A stretch of DNA of 55,379 nucleotides from CAYMJK01 sp043101635 (GCA_043101635.1 JBICIE010000077.1:1-55379), one strand, 5' to 3'; counted from the first letter of the stretch, positions 9,076-18,396 are shown. The notes: a model not told the origin generated them from the letters alone. Made by a program: numbers and translations.

Positions 9076-9555
9076 CTATTCGGGCGCCGGACCCGCGGCG
9101 CGTCGGGACTCGACAATGAAGGTCACAGGCCCGTCGTTGACCGACTCGACGGCCATCTCGGCGCCGAAGACGCCGGTGGCGACCGGCAGGGCGTCGCGCA
9201 GGCGGGTGACCATGGCGTCGAACAGGGCAGCCGCTTGCTGGGGCGGCGCGGCCCGGTCGAAGGACGGGCGCCGGCCCTTGCCCACATCGCAGGCGACCGT
9301 GAAGTTGGGGATGGCGAGAATGGCGCCGCCGACATCGCCGGCGGCCAGGTTCATGCGCCCTTGAGCATCCTCGAAGATCCGCAGGGCGGCGATCTTGCCC
9401 GCGAGGCGTTCGGCGTCGGCCTTGGTGTCGCCGGCCTGCACCCCGACGAGCAGCAGCAGTCCCCGGTCGATGGCGCCGGCCACCATCATCGCCGCATCGG
9501 GGCTGGAGCGGGCGCTGACCGAGGCCCGGTTGACTCGCTGGACAATGGCGCGCAC
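9076..9555 (-). CDS. dtd: D-aminoacyl-tRNA deacylase
   Basis: 159 residues from a GTG at 9555, with GGGAGGA 5 nt upstream; the protein then begins in the family manner, (M)RAIVQRVNRASV. Dtd hydrolyses D-amino acids, and mischarged glycine, from tRNA as a proofreading step. The C-terminal NDGPVTF carries the Gly-Pro motif that reads substrate chirality, and VGKGRRPSFDRAAPP matches the family. The usual SQxTL-type segment (SQFTL) is here IPNFTV: the Thr is kept, but Ser-Gln is replaced by Pro-Asn. The gene leads the minus-strand run and diverges from the secreted hydrolase. Confidence 0.88.
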   Translation of the reverse strand: MRAIVQRVNRASVSARSSPDAAMMVAGAIDRGLLLLVGVQAGDTKADAERLAGKIAALRIFEDAQGRMNLAAGDVGGAILAIPNFTVACDVGKGRRPSFDRAAPPQQAAALFDAMVTRLRDALPVATGVFGAEMAVESVNDGPVTFIVESRRAAGPAPE

Positions 9556-9611
9556 GAGGTCCTCCCTTGGAGGCACGGTAGCGCGACTAGGCTCAGCGAC
9601 GGGAGACACAT

Positions 9612-12107
9612 ATGCACAGGATTGGGATGGTGCTGGCGGGGCTCGCGCTTCTCGGGGGCGCGGCGGCGGCTCAGGATGCTGCGGGAGTCATCGAAATCCG
9701 GGAGGGTCTGGCGCTGGATCGCGTGGGCAGCGGTGGCCGCGCGCCGGTCTATACCGACGCGATCGAGGCGATGCTGATCGATGGCTCGTGGCAGGCGCCG
9801 GCGGAGGGCGACAGCGTCGAGCCGCCGGAGGGGCAGGCCCGCACATGGGAGCGCATCGAAGCCAATGAGGAGGGGTGGTTTCGCGGGCGGGCGCTGGCGG
9901 GGGGCTGGCTGCTGGCCGAAGTCGAGTCGCCCGGCGAGCGCATCATGCTGCTGGATGCCCGCGGCCATCGGCACGCGTACATCAACGGCGAGCCGCGGGG
10001 CGGGGACGTCTACAACCTGGGGATCACGCGTTTGCCCGTGCTGCTGCGCGAGGGGACCAACGAACTGCTGTTCAAGGGCGGGCGGGGTCAGTTGCGCGCG
10101 CAGTTGACGCCAGCGCCCGGGGAACTGTTCATCGAGCAGCGCGATATGACGCTGCCGGATGTGATCCGCGGCGAGAATGAGGATCTGCTGCTGGGCCTGA
10201 TCGTGACCAACGCCTCGACGCAGTGGCGCGAAGCGGGGCTTGCGGCGGACGCCGGCGAGCCGCAGTGGGCCGCGCTCCCGCCGCTGTCGAGCAGGAAACT
10301 TGCGGCCGTCGCCGCGGCGCCGGAGGCCGAGGGCGACAGTGCGGCAGTCGAAGTTCGGCTTGTCGAGCGCACGGCGGTCGGCGCAATCGATCGCGACACG
10401 CTCGAGATCTCCCTCGGCGTGCGCGCAGCCGATGACAAGCACAAGCGGACCTTCCGCAGCGGCATCGACGGCAGCGTGCAGTACTGCGCGGTGACACCGA
10501 TGCGCGCGCCGGAGGGAGAGGCGCCGGACCGGCCGGCCATGTTCCTGTCGCTGCACGGCGCCAGCGTCGAGGCGACCAACCAGGCGTACTCGTACGGGCA
10601 CAAGGACTGGGGCGTGGTGGTCGCCCCGACCAACCGCCGGCCGTTCGGGTTCGACTGGGAGGACTGGGGCCGGCTGGACGCCCTGGAAGTGCTGGCGCTG
10701 ACCGAGGCGCGGTTCGGGACCGATCCTGCGCGCACGTATCTGACCGGCCACTCCATGGGAGGGCACGGGACGTGGCAGATCGGGGCGCACTATCCCGACC
10801 GCTTCGCCGCGATTGCGCCGAGCGCCGGATGGCGCGACTTCTGGGCCTACGGCGGGGGTGGCTCCTTCGACGCGTCGAATCCGGTCGAGGAAATCCTCGA
10901 GAGGGCGACCAGCGCCAGCCGCACGCTGCTGCTGGAATCCAACTACGGCCTGGGCGGGGTCTACATACTGCACGGCGACGCCGATGACAACGTCCCGGTG
11001 GCGCAGGCGCGCTTCATGCGCGAGCGGCTGGGCGCGTTCCACACCAACTTCGCCTACTACGAGCGCCCGGGCGCGGGGCACTGGTGGGGCAACCAGTGCA
11101 TGGATTGGCCACCACTGTTCGACTTCCTGCGCCAGAACGTGCGCCCGGCGGATGTAGACATCCGCAGCTTCGAGTTCGTGACGGTCAACCCGGGGATCAG
11201 CGATTCGTGCTACTGGATCAGCGTCCTGCGCCAGCAGCGCCAGCGGGCGCCGAGCCGCGTGCGGGCGTCGATCGACCCGGAAGAGCGCATCGTGCGCCTG
11301 GAGACGGAGAACATCGAAGGGCTTCGAATCGACCTCAACCCGTTCGGCGCCGCGGGCGCCGGCGAACCAATCCTCGCGCCGGGCGCCCCCGTGAAGATCA
11401 CGCTGAATGGAACCGAGATCGAGACGCCGTGGCCGGCTGATGGCGCCATCGAGATCGGCGTGGACATGGACGGGTCGTGGAGTGTCCGCGGGCCGCTGGC
11501 GCCCTGGTACAAGGGGCCGCATCGCAGCGGCATGTTCAAGGACGCCTTCCGCAACCGAATGCTCTTCGTGTATGGCACGCAGGGCACGCCCGAGGAGAAC
11601 GCCTGGGCCTTCGCCAAGGCCCGCTACGACGCCGAGACCTTCCAGTACCGGGGCAACGGCGCAGTCGAGATCGTCGCAGACGCCATGTTCGACCCCGTAG
11701 CCGATCCCGACCGCAACATCATCCTCTACGGCAACCGCGACACCAACAGCGCCTGGGAGGCGGCGCTGGGCGACCCCGGCCCGGAAGGGCCGGATGTCCG
11801 GCGCGGCCAGGTCATGGCGGGAAGGCGGCTCGTCCGCGGCGACGACCTGGCGCACCTGTTCGCGTACCCGCGCCGCGGCAGCGACATCGCCAGCGTCGGC
11901 GTGGTGGGCGGCTCGGGCGTCGCCGGGATGCGTCTGACCAATCAGCTTCCGTACTTCGTCTCCGGCGTTTCCTACCCGGACTGGATCGTCCTGGACGGCT
12001 CGATGGCTCGGGAGGGCGCCGCCGGTGTCGTGGGCGCCGGGTTCTTTGCCTCGGACTGGGCCCCGCGTGACGACGCCGCGTGGCGCGACAGTTCACCGAA
12101 TCGGTGA
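9612..12107 (+). CDS. Secreted serine hydrolase (prolyl-oligopeptidase/esterase-like)
   Basis: 831 residues with a signal peptide (MHRIGMVLAGLALLGGAAAA, then QD). The hydrolase core has the nucleophile elbow GHSMGGHGTW (Ser381), HGDADDNVP (Asp458) and GAGHWWGN (His490), the full triad of the peptidase S9/PHB-depolymerase-like alpha/beta-hydrolases. About 230 residues before the core and 330 after it are beta-rich and unassigned; the C-terminal part may be an Ig-like or accessory module. The substrate could be a peptide or an acyl ester on a polysaccharide. GGGAGA lies 6 nt before the ATG, and a TAGGCT hexamer at 9588-9593 could be its -10. Confidence 0.82.
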   Translation: MHRIGMVLAGLALLGGAAAAQDAAGVIEIREGLALDRVGSGGRAPVYTDAIEAMLIDGSWQAPAEGDSVEPPEGQARTWERIEANEEGWFRGRALAGGWLLAEVESPGERIMLLDARGHRHAYINGEPRGGDVYNLGITRLPVLLREGTNELLFKGGRGQLRAQLTPAPGELFIEQRDMTLPDVIRGENEDLLLGLIVTNASTQWREAGLAADAGEPQWAALPPLSSRKLAAVAAAPEAEGDSAAVEVRLVERTAVGAIDRDTLEISLGVRAADDKHKRTFRSGIDGSVQYCAVTPMRAPEGEAPDRPAMFLSLHGASVEATNQAYSYGHKDWGVVVAPTNRRPFGFDWEDWGRLDALEVLALTEARFGTDPARTYLTGHSMGGHGTWQIGAHYPDRFAAIAPSAGWRDFWAYGGGGSFDASNPVEEILERATSASRTLLLESNYGLGGVYILHGDADDNVPVAQARFMRERLGAFHTNFAYYERPGAGHWWGNQCMDWPPLFDFLRQNVRPADVDIRSFEFVTVNPGISDSCYWISVLRQQRQRAPSRVRASIDPEERIVRLETENIEGLRIDLNPFGAAGAGEPILAPGAPVKITLNGTEIETPWPADGAIEIGVDMDGSWSVRGPLAPWYKGPHRSGMFKDAFRNRMLFVYGTQGTPEENAWAFAKARYDAETFQYRGNGAVEIVADAMFDPVADPDRNIILYGNRDTNSAWEAALGDPGPEGPDVRRGQVMAGRRLVRGDDLAHLFAYPRRGSDIASVGVVGGSGVAGMRLTNQLPYFVSGVSYPDWIVLDGSMAREGAAGVVGAGFFASDWAPRDDAAWRDSSPNR

Positions 12108-12129
12108 ATCGCGCCGGGAGTATCGCTCG

Positions 12130-12135
12130 TAGACT
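12130..12135 (+). promoter_or_regulatory. Candidate -10 (TAGACT) of a leaderless transcript
   Basis: TAGACT ends exactly 5 nt before the ATG at 12141, and there is no SD (the nearest GGGAG is about 20 nt away). Transcription starting 6 nt after the hexamer would begin at the A of the start codon. Confidence 0.45.
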
Positions 12136-12140
12136 CCTGT

Positions 12141-15100
12141 ATGCTCCGCGCAGCTCATCTCATTTGCGCAGCGGTCGCCGCTGCGCTGCTGGCCGCCGTC
12201 TGCCCGGCACAGGACGCCCGGCCGGCGCCTGCGGAGCCGCCGCCCGTCAAAGCGGAGGATCTGCGGGAGCAGCGACAGGCCGTCGAGGCGCGCAGCGAAC
12301 TCGATGAGGCGGTCAAGAAGACCACGCTGGAACTGTACGATGAGGCCCTCAGCCACCTGAGCGCGGCGGACGCCGCGGCGAGCCGGGCGGCGGAGTTCGC
12401 GCGGCTGATCCGCGAGGCGCCCTCGGTGCTGGAGTCGATCCAGTCGGAGCTGGCGAGTCCGCCGGCCCAGCCGTCGCCGCAGCCGCCCCCGGACGCCACC
12501 CTGGCGCAGTTGGAGCAGGCGCTGGCGCAGGCGATGGCTGACCTCGAGGCGGCCCGGCGCCAGTCGGACGAAGTCCAGGGCGAGCAGGCGCGCCGGTCAG
12601 ACCGGCGCGCTGCGATCACCGAGCAGTTGGCGCAACTGCGCACACAGCTCAAGGAGACCGAGGACAAGCTGGCCGGCGCCGCGGATCCGGCTGAGCCGCC
12701 CGAGACCGCCCAGGCGCGCCGGGCCCTGCTGCAAGCCCGGCGGCAGGCGATCGCCCGCGAAATCGAGGCGCTGGAGCAGGAAGGCGCCAGCTATGAGGCC
12801 CGGCGCGAACTGCTCCCGGCGCGCCGGGACCGGGCCCTGCGCCGCGTGGCCGAGTCGCAGCAACTGGTGGCCGCCTGGCAGGAGATCGTCAACGAGGCCA
12901 GGCGCCTGGAAACGCAGCGAGCCGCGCAGGAGGCGGCCCGGCTGAGCCGGGAGGCCGCCCGCAAGGCGCCGGCGCTGCAGGAGTTCGCGACCACCAATGA
13001 GGAACTCGTGGCCCGGCGGGCCGGGCCACAGGGGCTCGACGCCCGCATCGCCAGCGCAGACCGGCAACTGACGGAAGTGACGGCGCAGCTCGCCAGCCTG
13101 CGCGAGAGCTTCCGCGAGACGCGCGAGCGGATGGGGAACTACGGGCTGAACCGCGCCACGGGGCTGCGCCTGCGCCGCGAGTACGACGCGCTGCCCGAGC
13201 CCAGCGGGCTGTACCGGGCGGCTGCGGCCCTCGAGGATGAGATCGCCGAGTCGCAGTATCAGCTCGATGTGCTCGACGAGCAGCGGGCCGAGGCAGGACA
13301 GATCGACGCGCAGGTGCAGCGCCTGCTCACCGCAGCGCGCCAGCAGGCGCCCGAGGTCGATGCCGCCGAACTGGAAGCCGTGGCCCGAGAGCTGGCCGTG
13401 GCCCGGCGCGAACTGCTGGACCGGCTGACCAGTTCCACCTCCCGCCTGAGCGAGAAGCTCGAGCAGCTCGCCCAGCAGACCCGGACGCTCGCGGAAAGCA
13501 CCGCGGCGTACCGGTCGTACATCGGCGAACGGATCTTGTGGGTGCGCAGCGTGAGCGGCCAGGCGGCGCCGAACCCCCGCGAGGCGTTGGAGGCGGCGCA
13601 CTGGCTCGTCTCCCCGGCCGGCTGGACCCGGGCGGCGCAGGACATCTGGGCCAGCGTGCTCAGCCGGCCCGGGCTGGGACTGGTCGGGCTGGTGACTCTG
13701 CTGTCGGTGCGGCGGTGGGCCCGCCAGCGGATCGAAGCGATCGCGCCGAAGGTCACCAGCTTCCGGACAGACAGCTTCGGGCTGACGCTCAAGACGGCGG
13801 GGCTGACGCTGCTGCTGGCGGCGCCTGCGCCCGGGGTGCTTCTGCTGCTTGCGTGGATCCTGGGCAAGTCGAGCGAGCCGGTCGCCAGCGCGATGGCGAG
13901 CGGCATGGCCGCCGGCGCCCTGCTGCTGGCGCTGGCGGAAACGCTGCGTCAGACGCTGCGCCCGCGCGGGCTGGGACAGGCGCACTTCCGCTGGCCGGAG
14001 GGGCCGTCTCGGGCGGTGCGCGCCAATCTGCGCTGGTTCACCCCGGTGGCGCTGCCGCCGCTGATCATCGCCCGGGCGATGGACGCCCAGGAGAAGGACC
14101 TCTGGAATGACGCCCTGGGGCGCATCGCCCTGGCGATCCTGCTGCTGGCACTGGCAGTGCTCAGTCTGCGCCTGCTTCGCCCGACGGGAGCGGTGCTCAA
14201 GCCGTTCTTCACCCGCCACGCCGGCGGTTGGCTGCACCGGCTGCGATACCTCTGGTACCCGGCAATCGTCGGCCTGCCGCTGGCGCTGCTGGCAACCTCA
14301 ATGGCGGGGTACCACTACACGGCGCTGCGCCTGGAGCTTCGCCTGGAGATCACCCTGGCGCTGCTGCTGCTGCTGGTGCTGGTCAACGGGCTGATGCAGC
14401 GATGGCTGTTCGTTGCCCGGCGGCGCCTGGCGGTGGAAGACGCCCGCCGTCGCCGCGCCCAGCAGCAGACCGAGTCCGGGGGCGAGGGCGAAGCGGCCCC
14501 CATCGAGGAGGACAAGCTCAACCTGCCGGCGATCAGCGCCCAGACCAGGCAGCTCTTCCGCAGCGCCATCGCGGTCTCGCTGGTTGCCGGGCTCTGGCTG
14601 GCGTGGGCCGATGTGCTGCCGGCCTTGCGGGTGCTGGACCGGATCCAGATCTGGCCGAGCGTCGCGGTGCTGTCGGCGCCCGGGGAGAACGACGGCGCCG
14701 GCGTCGTCCTGACGCAGGCAGAGCAGCCGGCGCCCGCCGAGGGCGCCCCGGCGCAGCCGACCGGCGCGGCGCCGATCCCCGCGCTGACGCCGCCGGCCGA
14801 GGGGGAGCAGGCGCCGGTCGAAGGGCTGCCGTCGACGGTCACGGTGGCCGACATCGGGCTGGCGATTGTCGCGGGGCTGCTCACCTACATCCTGGTGCGC
14901 AATCTCCCGGCGCTGGTGGAGATCATGCTGCTGCAGCGCCTGCCACTGGACGCCGGGAGCCGGTACGCGCTGGGGGCCGTGCTGCGCTACACGGTGGCGA
15001 TCATCGGGATCGCCGTGGCGCTCAGCGCGATCGGGATCTCGTGGTCCAAGGTGCAGTGGCTGGCCGCGGCCCTGACCTTCGGCCTCGCCTTCGGGCTGCA

Positions 15101-15686
15101 GGAGATCTTCGCCAACTTCATCTCCGGTCTGATCATCCTGGCCGAGCGACCCATCCGCGTCGGCGACACCGTCACCGTCGGGAACGTCAGCGGCACCGTG
15201 ACGCGCATCCGGATGCGGGCCACCACCATCTGCGACTGGGACCGCAAGGAACTCGTGATTCCGAACAAGACGTTCATCACCGATCAGGTCATCAACTGGA
15301 CCCTCTCGGACCCCGTGCTGCGCGTGATCGTGCCCGTCGGCGTGGCCTACGGCTCCGATGTCGACAAGGTGGAGTCGCTGCTGCTGAGCGTGGCGCGGGC
15401 CAACGCGCTTGCGCTGAAGGACCCGGAGCCACGCGCGCTGTTCCTGGGCTTCGGCGACAGCGCTCTGAGCTTCGAGCTGCGCGTCTACATCGGCAACATC
15501 GATCATCTGCTGGCGGTGAGGCATCAGCTCCACGGCGCGATCGCCAAGGCCTTCGCCAAGGCGGGCGTGGAAATCGCCTTCCCGCAGATGGACCTGCACC
15601 TGCGCGACGCCAAGCCGCTGGAGGCGATGCTGGAGCGCAGGCGGGACGCGGAGCGGGCCGAGATGGAAGCGCCCGAGGGGGTCTGA
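12141..15686 (+). CDS. Large mechanosensitive channel, MscK/KefA-like
   Basis: 1181 residues, far longer than MscS (about 290) and of MscK type. A signal peptide (residues 1-25, ending CPAQDA) is followed by about 430 residues of charged, Ala/Glu/Arg-rich coiled coil in the periplasm. Then come a block of hydrophobic helices (about 510-790, with a Pro/Ala/Glu-rich loop near 850-890) and the conserved MscS module near 900-1160. The pore helix region reads LAAALTFGLAFGLQEIFANFISG, cited here by its core FGLQEIFANF, followed by ILAERPIRVGDTV and the beta-domain phrase LVIPNKTFI. It opens on osmotic downshock to release solutes. Translation is probably leaderless. Confidence 0.9.
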   Translation: MLRAAHLICAAVAAALLAAVCPAQDARPAPAEPPPVKAEDLREQRQAVEARSELDEAVKKTTLELYDEALSHLSAADAAASRAAEFARLIREAPSVLESIQSELASPPAQPSPQPPPDATLAQLEQALAQAMADLEAARRQSDEVQGEQARRSDRRAAITEQLAQLRTQLKETEDKLAGAADPAEPPETAQARRALLQARRQAIAREIEALEQEGASYEARRELLPARRDRALRRVAESQQLVAAWQEIVNEARRLETQRAAQEAARLSREAARKAPALQEFATTNEELVARRAGPQGLDARIASADRQLTEVTAQLASLRESFRETRERMGNYGLNRATGLRLRREYDALPEPSGLYRAAAALEDEIAESQYQLDVLDEQRAEAGQIDAQVQRLLTAARQQAPEVDAAELEAVARELAVARRELLDRLTSSTSRLSEKLEQLAQQTRTLAESTAAYRSYIGERILWVRSVSGQAAPNPREALEAAHWLVSPAGWTRAAQDIWASVLSRPGLGLVGLVTLLSVRRWARQRIEAIAPKVTSFRTDSFGLTLKTAGLTLLLAAPAPGVLLLLAWILGKSSEPVASAMASGMAAGALLLALAETLRQTLRPRGLGQAHFRWPEGPSRAVRANLRWFTPVALPPLIIARAMDAQEKDLWNDALGRIALAILLLALAVLSLRLLRPTGAVLKPFFTRHAGGWLHRLRYLWYPAIVGLPLALLATSMAGYHYTALRLELRLEITLALLLLLVLVNGLMQRWLFVARRRLAVEDARRRRAQQQTESGGEGEAAPIEEDKLNLPAISAQTRQLFRSAIAVSLVAGLWLAWADVLPALRVLDRIQIWPSVAVLSAPGENDGAGVVLTQAEQPAPAEGAPAQPTGAAPIPALTPPAEGEQAPVEGLPSTVTVADIGLAIVAGLLTYILVRNLPALVEIMLLQRLPLDAGSRYALGAVLRYTVAIIGIAVALSAIGISWSKVQWLAAALTFGLAFGLQEIFANFISGLIILAERPIRVGDTVTVGNVSGTVTRIRMRATTICDWDRKELVIPNKTFITDQVINWTLSDPVLRVIVPVGVAYGSDVDKVESLLLSVARANALALKDPEPRALFLGFGDSALSFELRVYIGNIDHLLAVRHQLHGAIAKAFAKAGVEIAFPQMDLHLRDAKPLEAMLERRRDAERAEMEAPEGV

Positions 15687-15689
15687 CCG

Positions 15690-16247
15690 TCAGCGGCCCG
15701 CCTTCCTGCAGAAGCAGTCGAGCGTGTGGTCATTGACCATGCCGACCGCCTGCATGAAGGCGTAGCACACCGTCGGGCCGACGAAACGGAACCCGCGCTG
15801 CTTGAGTGCGCGGCTCATCGCGTGCGACTGGGGCGACTGCGCCGGCACGTCGGCGAGCGTCCTCGGCCGGTTGTCGATCGTGCGACCCTCGGTGAAGCTC
15901 CACAGCAGGGCGTCCAGCGAGCCTTCGCCGCGCAGGCGCACGATTGCCTTGGCGTTGGCGATCGTCGATTCGATCTTCAGGCGGTTTCGGACAATGCCTT
16001 CATCGCGCAGCAGCCGCTCGACCGTGCGCGCATTGAAGCGGGCGACCGCCTCCGGATCGAACTGCTTGAACGCGGCCCGGTAGCCCTCGCGCTTGCGCAG
16101 GATGATCTCCCAGCTCAGCCCGGCCTGGGCGCCTTCGAGCGTGAGCATCTCGAAGAGCCTGGCCTCATCGTGCTCGGCAACGCCCCATTCGGCGTCGTGG
16201 TAGGCGATCAGCAGGGGGGTCGTGGCCCATGGGCAGCGGCCGGGCAT
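15690..16247 (-). CDS. tag: DNA-3-methyladenine glycosylase I
   Basis: 185 residues. Tag excises 3-methyladenine from alkylated DNA. The start at 16247 gives MPGRCPWA, with the Zn ligands Cys5 and His17 in the first 20 residues and HTLDCFC near the end, matching the Cys/His/His/Cys zinc snap of E. coli Tag. EGAQAGLSWEIIL (catalytic-site Glu and aromatic pocket) is also intact. A longer frame to 16310 overlaps the fucosidase and lacks family similarity. The ATG lies 1 bp after the fucosidase stop, so the repair gene is probably read through from the fucosidase transcript; no functional link is implied. It is convergent with the MscK-like gene with a 3 bp gap. Confidence 0.92.
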   Translation of the reverse strand: MPGRCPWATTPLLIAYHDAEWGVAEHDEARLFEMLTLEGAQAGLSWEIILRKREGYRAAFKQFDPEAVARFNARTVERLLRDEGIVRNRLKIESTIANAKAIVRLRGEGSLDALLWSFTEGRTIDNRPRTLADVPAQSPQSHAMSRALKQRGFRFVGPTVCYAFMQAVGMVNDHTLDCFCRKAGR

Positions 16248-16248
16248 A

Positions 16249-18321
16249 TCAGGGCCGATGGCGCAGGTGGGCCGGCGGGACCGGCCCCGGCTCGTCGCCG
16301 ACGGGCGCAATCAGCAGCGCCAGGTCGGCGCCGCCGGTCTTGTTGAACCACTCGACCGTGATGTCGTGCCAGCCGCGCCCCAGCGCGATCGCCGCGGACT
16401 TCTCCTCGGCGCCGTGCAGCCCGTCATTGTCGATGGCCAGGGCCCCATTGACGAACAGGCGCGAGCCGTCATCGGAGCGCAGCACGATGCGGTAGACCTC
16501 CGGCTCGTCGATCCGGAGCATGCCGCGGTAGCGCCGGCCGATCCGCTCGCCGTAGGGATCCGGGGTGATGGTCTCGGCGATGTGCCGCGCGGTGGGCTTG
16601 AGGACATCGAAATCTGGCATCCGGTCCCAATCGCCGGCGAAGGTTTCGCACAGCAGCCCGGGCGCCAGCCCGTCGCCGGGCGCCCCCGGGGCGGGCTCGA
16701 CGCGGCGCACGGTCATGCTGGCGACGTCGCTGACCGGCTTGCCCTCGTGGAAGCTGCGGGCCCGGATGGTCGTGGTGTCGGTGATCGTGATCGGCTCGCT
16801 GTAGCGCGTCGCGCCGGGGCCCGGATCGGCGCCATCGAGCGTGTAGCGAATCTCAAGGTTGCCCGAGCGCGTTGCGAGGGCCACCTCCGCACTGCGGACG
16901 AACACCTCGCTGGACGGCTCGATGCGCGGCGTCTGGTACACGATCGGGTCGCCCTCGATCTCGACAGCGACGACCGTGGCGTACGGGAACGCCGGCGCCT
17001 GCGGGACGATGATCTCCAGCCGCCCGTCGCGCCCCCCCGCGGCGATGGTCGCCTGCGGCGCCCCGAGCAGGCGCGCCGAGCGCACGCGATTGCCCAGCCC
17101 GCTGACCGTCAGGACCCCATCGTCGGGCCAGTCGAAGACATGGAAGTAGAGCGTTGCCCCGCCGTCGCGCCGCTTCACCGTGCACCGGCCCCACTGGATG
17201 TCGTCGAACGGGCTGGCGGTCGTTCCGCTGATCGCCTCGCCGTTGACGCTCATCCACGCCCCGATCTCGCGCAGGCGCCGGACGCTCTCGGGCGGAAAGG
17301 TCCCATCCGCCTGCGGCCCAACATTAAGCAGGAAGTTGCCGCCCTTGGACGCGATGTCGATCAGCTTGCGGACCAGATCCTCGGTCGACTTGTACTGATC
17401 GTCCGCCGCGTTGTACCCCCAGTGGCGGTTCATCGTCATGCAGGTCTCCCAGTCCACGCCGGGAAGGCCGGTGGCGGGAATCTCCTGCTCCGGCGTGCCG
17501 AAGTCGCCGGCAAAGCCCGGGCCCGTGGTCATGCCGGCCATGCCGGCGCGTCCCTTGCTGACGCGGTTGTTGACGATGACATCCGGCTGGATGCTGCGGC
17601 ACAACTCGTACAGCTCATTGCCAAGCTCGCGCGTCCACGTGCCCTCCCACTCGCCATCGAACCACATCACCCCGATGGGGCCGTAGTTGGTCAGCAGTTC
17701 CGTCACCTGGCCGTGCAGATACTCGACGAATCGGCTGTATTCGGCGCCCTCGGCCGAGCGGTCCTCCCAGTTGCGCCGCGGCAGATAGTCCGGATGATGC
17801 CAGTCCATGATGGAGTGATACCAGCAGATCTTCAGCCCGTGGCGCCGGCAGGCGTCGGCCAACTCCTTCATGATGTCCCGCGCAAAGGGCGTGGACATGA
17901 TGTCGTAGTCGGTGTACTCGGAATCGAACAGGCAGAAGCCGTCGTGGTGCTTGCTCGTGATCACGATGTACTTCATGCCTGCCTGCTTCGCCAGCAGGCA
18001 CCACTCGTCGGCGTCGAAGTTCACCGGGTTGAATTGCGGCACGAACTGCTCGTACTCCTCCACCGGGATCTGCGCGGTGGTCATGATCCACTCCCCGTGC
18101 GTGTCGCGCTCGCCCCACTTGCCGGCCGGCACGGCGTACAGCCCCCAGTGGATGAACAGCCCGAAGCGGGCCTGGCGCCACCAGTCCATCCGGTCGTCCG
18201 GCCGCTCGCCGGCGCCTCCCGCGCCCGCGTCGTCCTGGGCCAGGACGGGACCCGGCGCCATCACGCACATCGCTGCTGCGGCCGCAATCGCCGCGGCGGC
18301 CCGGAGGATCGTTCTGGCCAT
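16249..18321 (-). CDS. Secreted alpha-L-fucosidase (GH29) with CHB_HEX_C-like and PA14 domains
   Basis: 690 residues. A signal peptide ends near APGPVLAQ. The GH29 barrel has RFGLFIHWGLYAVPAG, SKHHDGFCLFDSEYTDYD, ICWYHSIMDWHHPDY and the nucleophile WFDG (Asp222). It hydrolyses terminal alpha-L-fucose by retention. After a beta-sandwich come a chitobiase C-terminal-like segment (near 490-560, IRYTLDGADPGPG) and a PA14 carbohydrate-binding domain (about 570-685, YRIVLRSDDGSRLFVNGALA). GAGGAG lies 5 nt before the ATG. It is divergent from the iclR-led fucose operon, which supports L-fucose as the real product used by this cell. Confidence 0.93.
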   Translation of the reverse strand: MARTILRAAAAIAAAAAMCVMAPGPVLAQDDAGAGGAGERPDDRMDWWRQARFGLFIHWGLYAVPAGKWGERDTHGEWIMTTAQIPVEEYEQFVPQFNPVNFDADEWCLLAKQAGMKYIVITSKHHDGFCLFDSEYTDYDIMSTPFARDIMKELADACRRHGLKICWYHSIMDWHHPDYLPRRNWEDRSAEGAEYSRFVEYLHGQVTELLTNYGPIGVMWFDGEWEGTWTRELGNELYELCRSIQPDVIVNNRVSKGRAGMAGMTTGPGFAGDFGTPEQEIPATGLPGVDWETCMTMNRHWGYNAADDQYKSTEDLVRKLIDIASKGGNFLLNVGPQADGTFPPESVRRLREIGAWMSVNGEAISGTTASPFDDIQWGRCTVKRRDGGATLYFHVFDWPDDGVLTVSGLGNRVRSARLLGAPQATIAAGGRDGRLEIIVPQAPAFPYATVVAVEIEGDPIVYQTPRIEPSSEVFVRSAEVALATRSGNLEIRYTLDGADPGPGATRYSEPITITDTTTIRARSFHEGKPVSDVASMTVRRVEPAPGAPGDGLAPGLLCETFAGDWDRMPDFDVLKPTARHIAETITPDPYGERIGRRYRGMLRIDEPEVYRIVLRSDDGSRLFVNGALAIDNDGLHGAEEKSAAIALGRGWHDITVEWFNKTGGADLALLIAPVGDEPGPVPPAHLRHRP

Positions 18322-18336
18322 GGAAACTCCTCGCTC

Positions 18337-18389
18337 TTGACGGATATTGGACGTATTTTATTGACGGAAGCCCATTTTGCAAGTAAAAG
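18337..18389. promoter_or_regulatory. Overlapping divergent promoters with TTGACGGA repeats
   Basis: Two face-to-face promoters occupy this 75 bp gap. Plus strand: TTGACG (18361-18366), 17 bp spacer, TAAAAG (18384-18389), 7 nt before the iclR GTG. Minus strand: TTGCAA (18382-18377), 16 bp spacer, TAAAAT (18360-18355), leading to the fucosidase. The octamer TTGACGGA occurs at 18337-18344 and again at 18361-18368, with a related TTGGACG between them. These are good candidates for the IclR-family operator; a bound regulator would block or couple both promoters. Confidence 0.6.
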
Positions 18390-18396
18390 ATTCGGT

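Noticed and set aside
16222..18396. A long plus-strand frame running into the IclR gene, giving a 989-residue product
   Set aside because: The part before 18397 is antisense to the fucosidase and lacks domains; the winged helix begins right after the GTG at 18397, which follows a good promoter.
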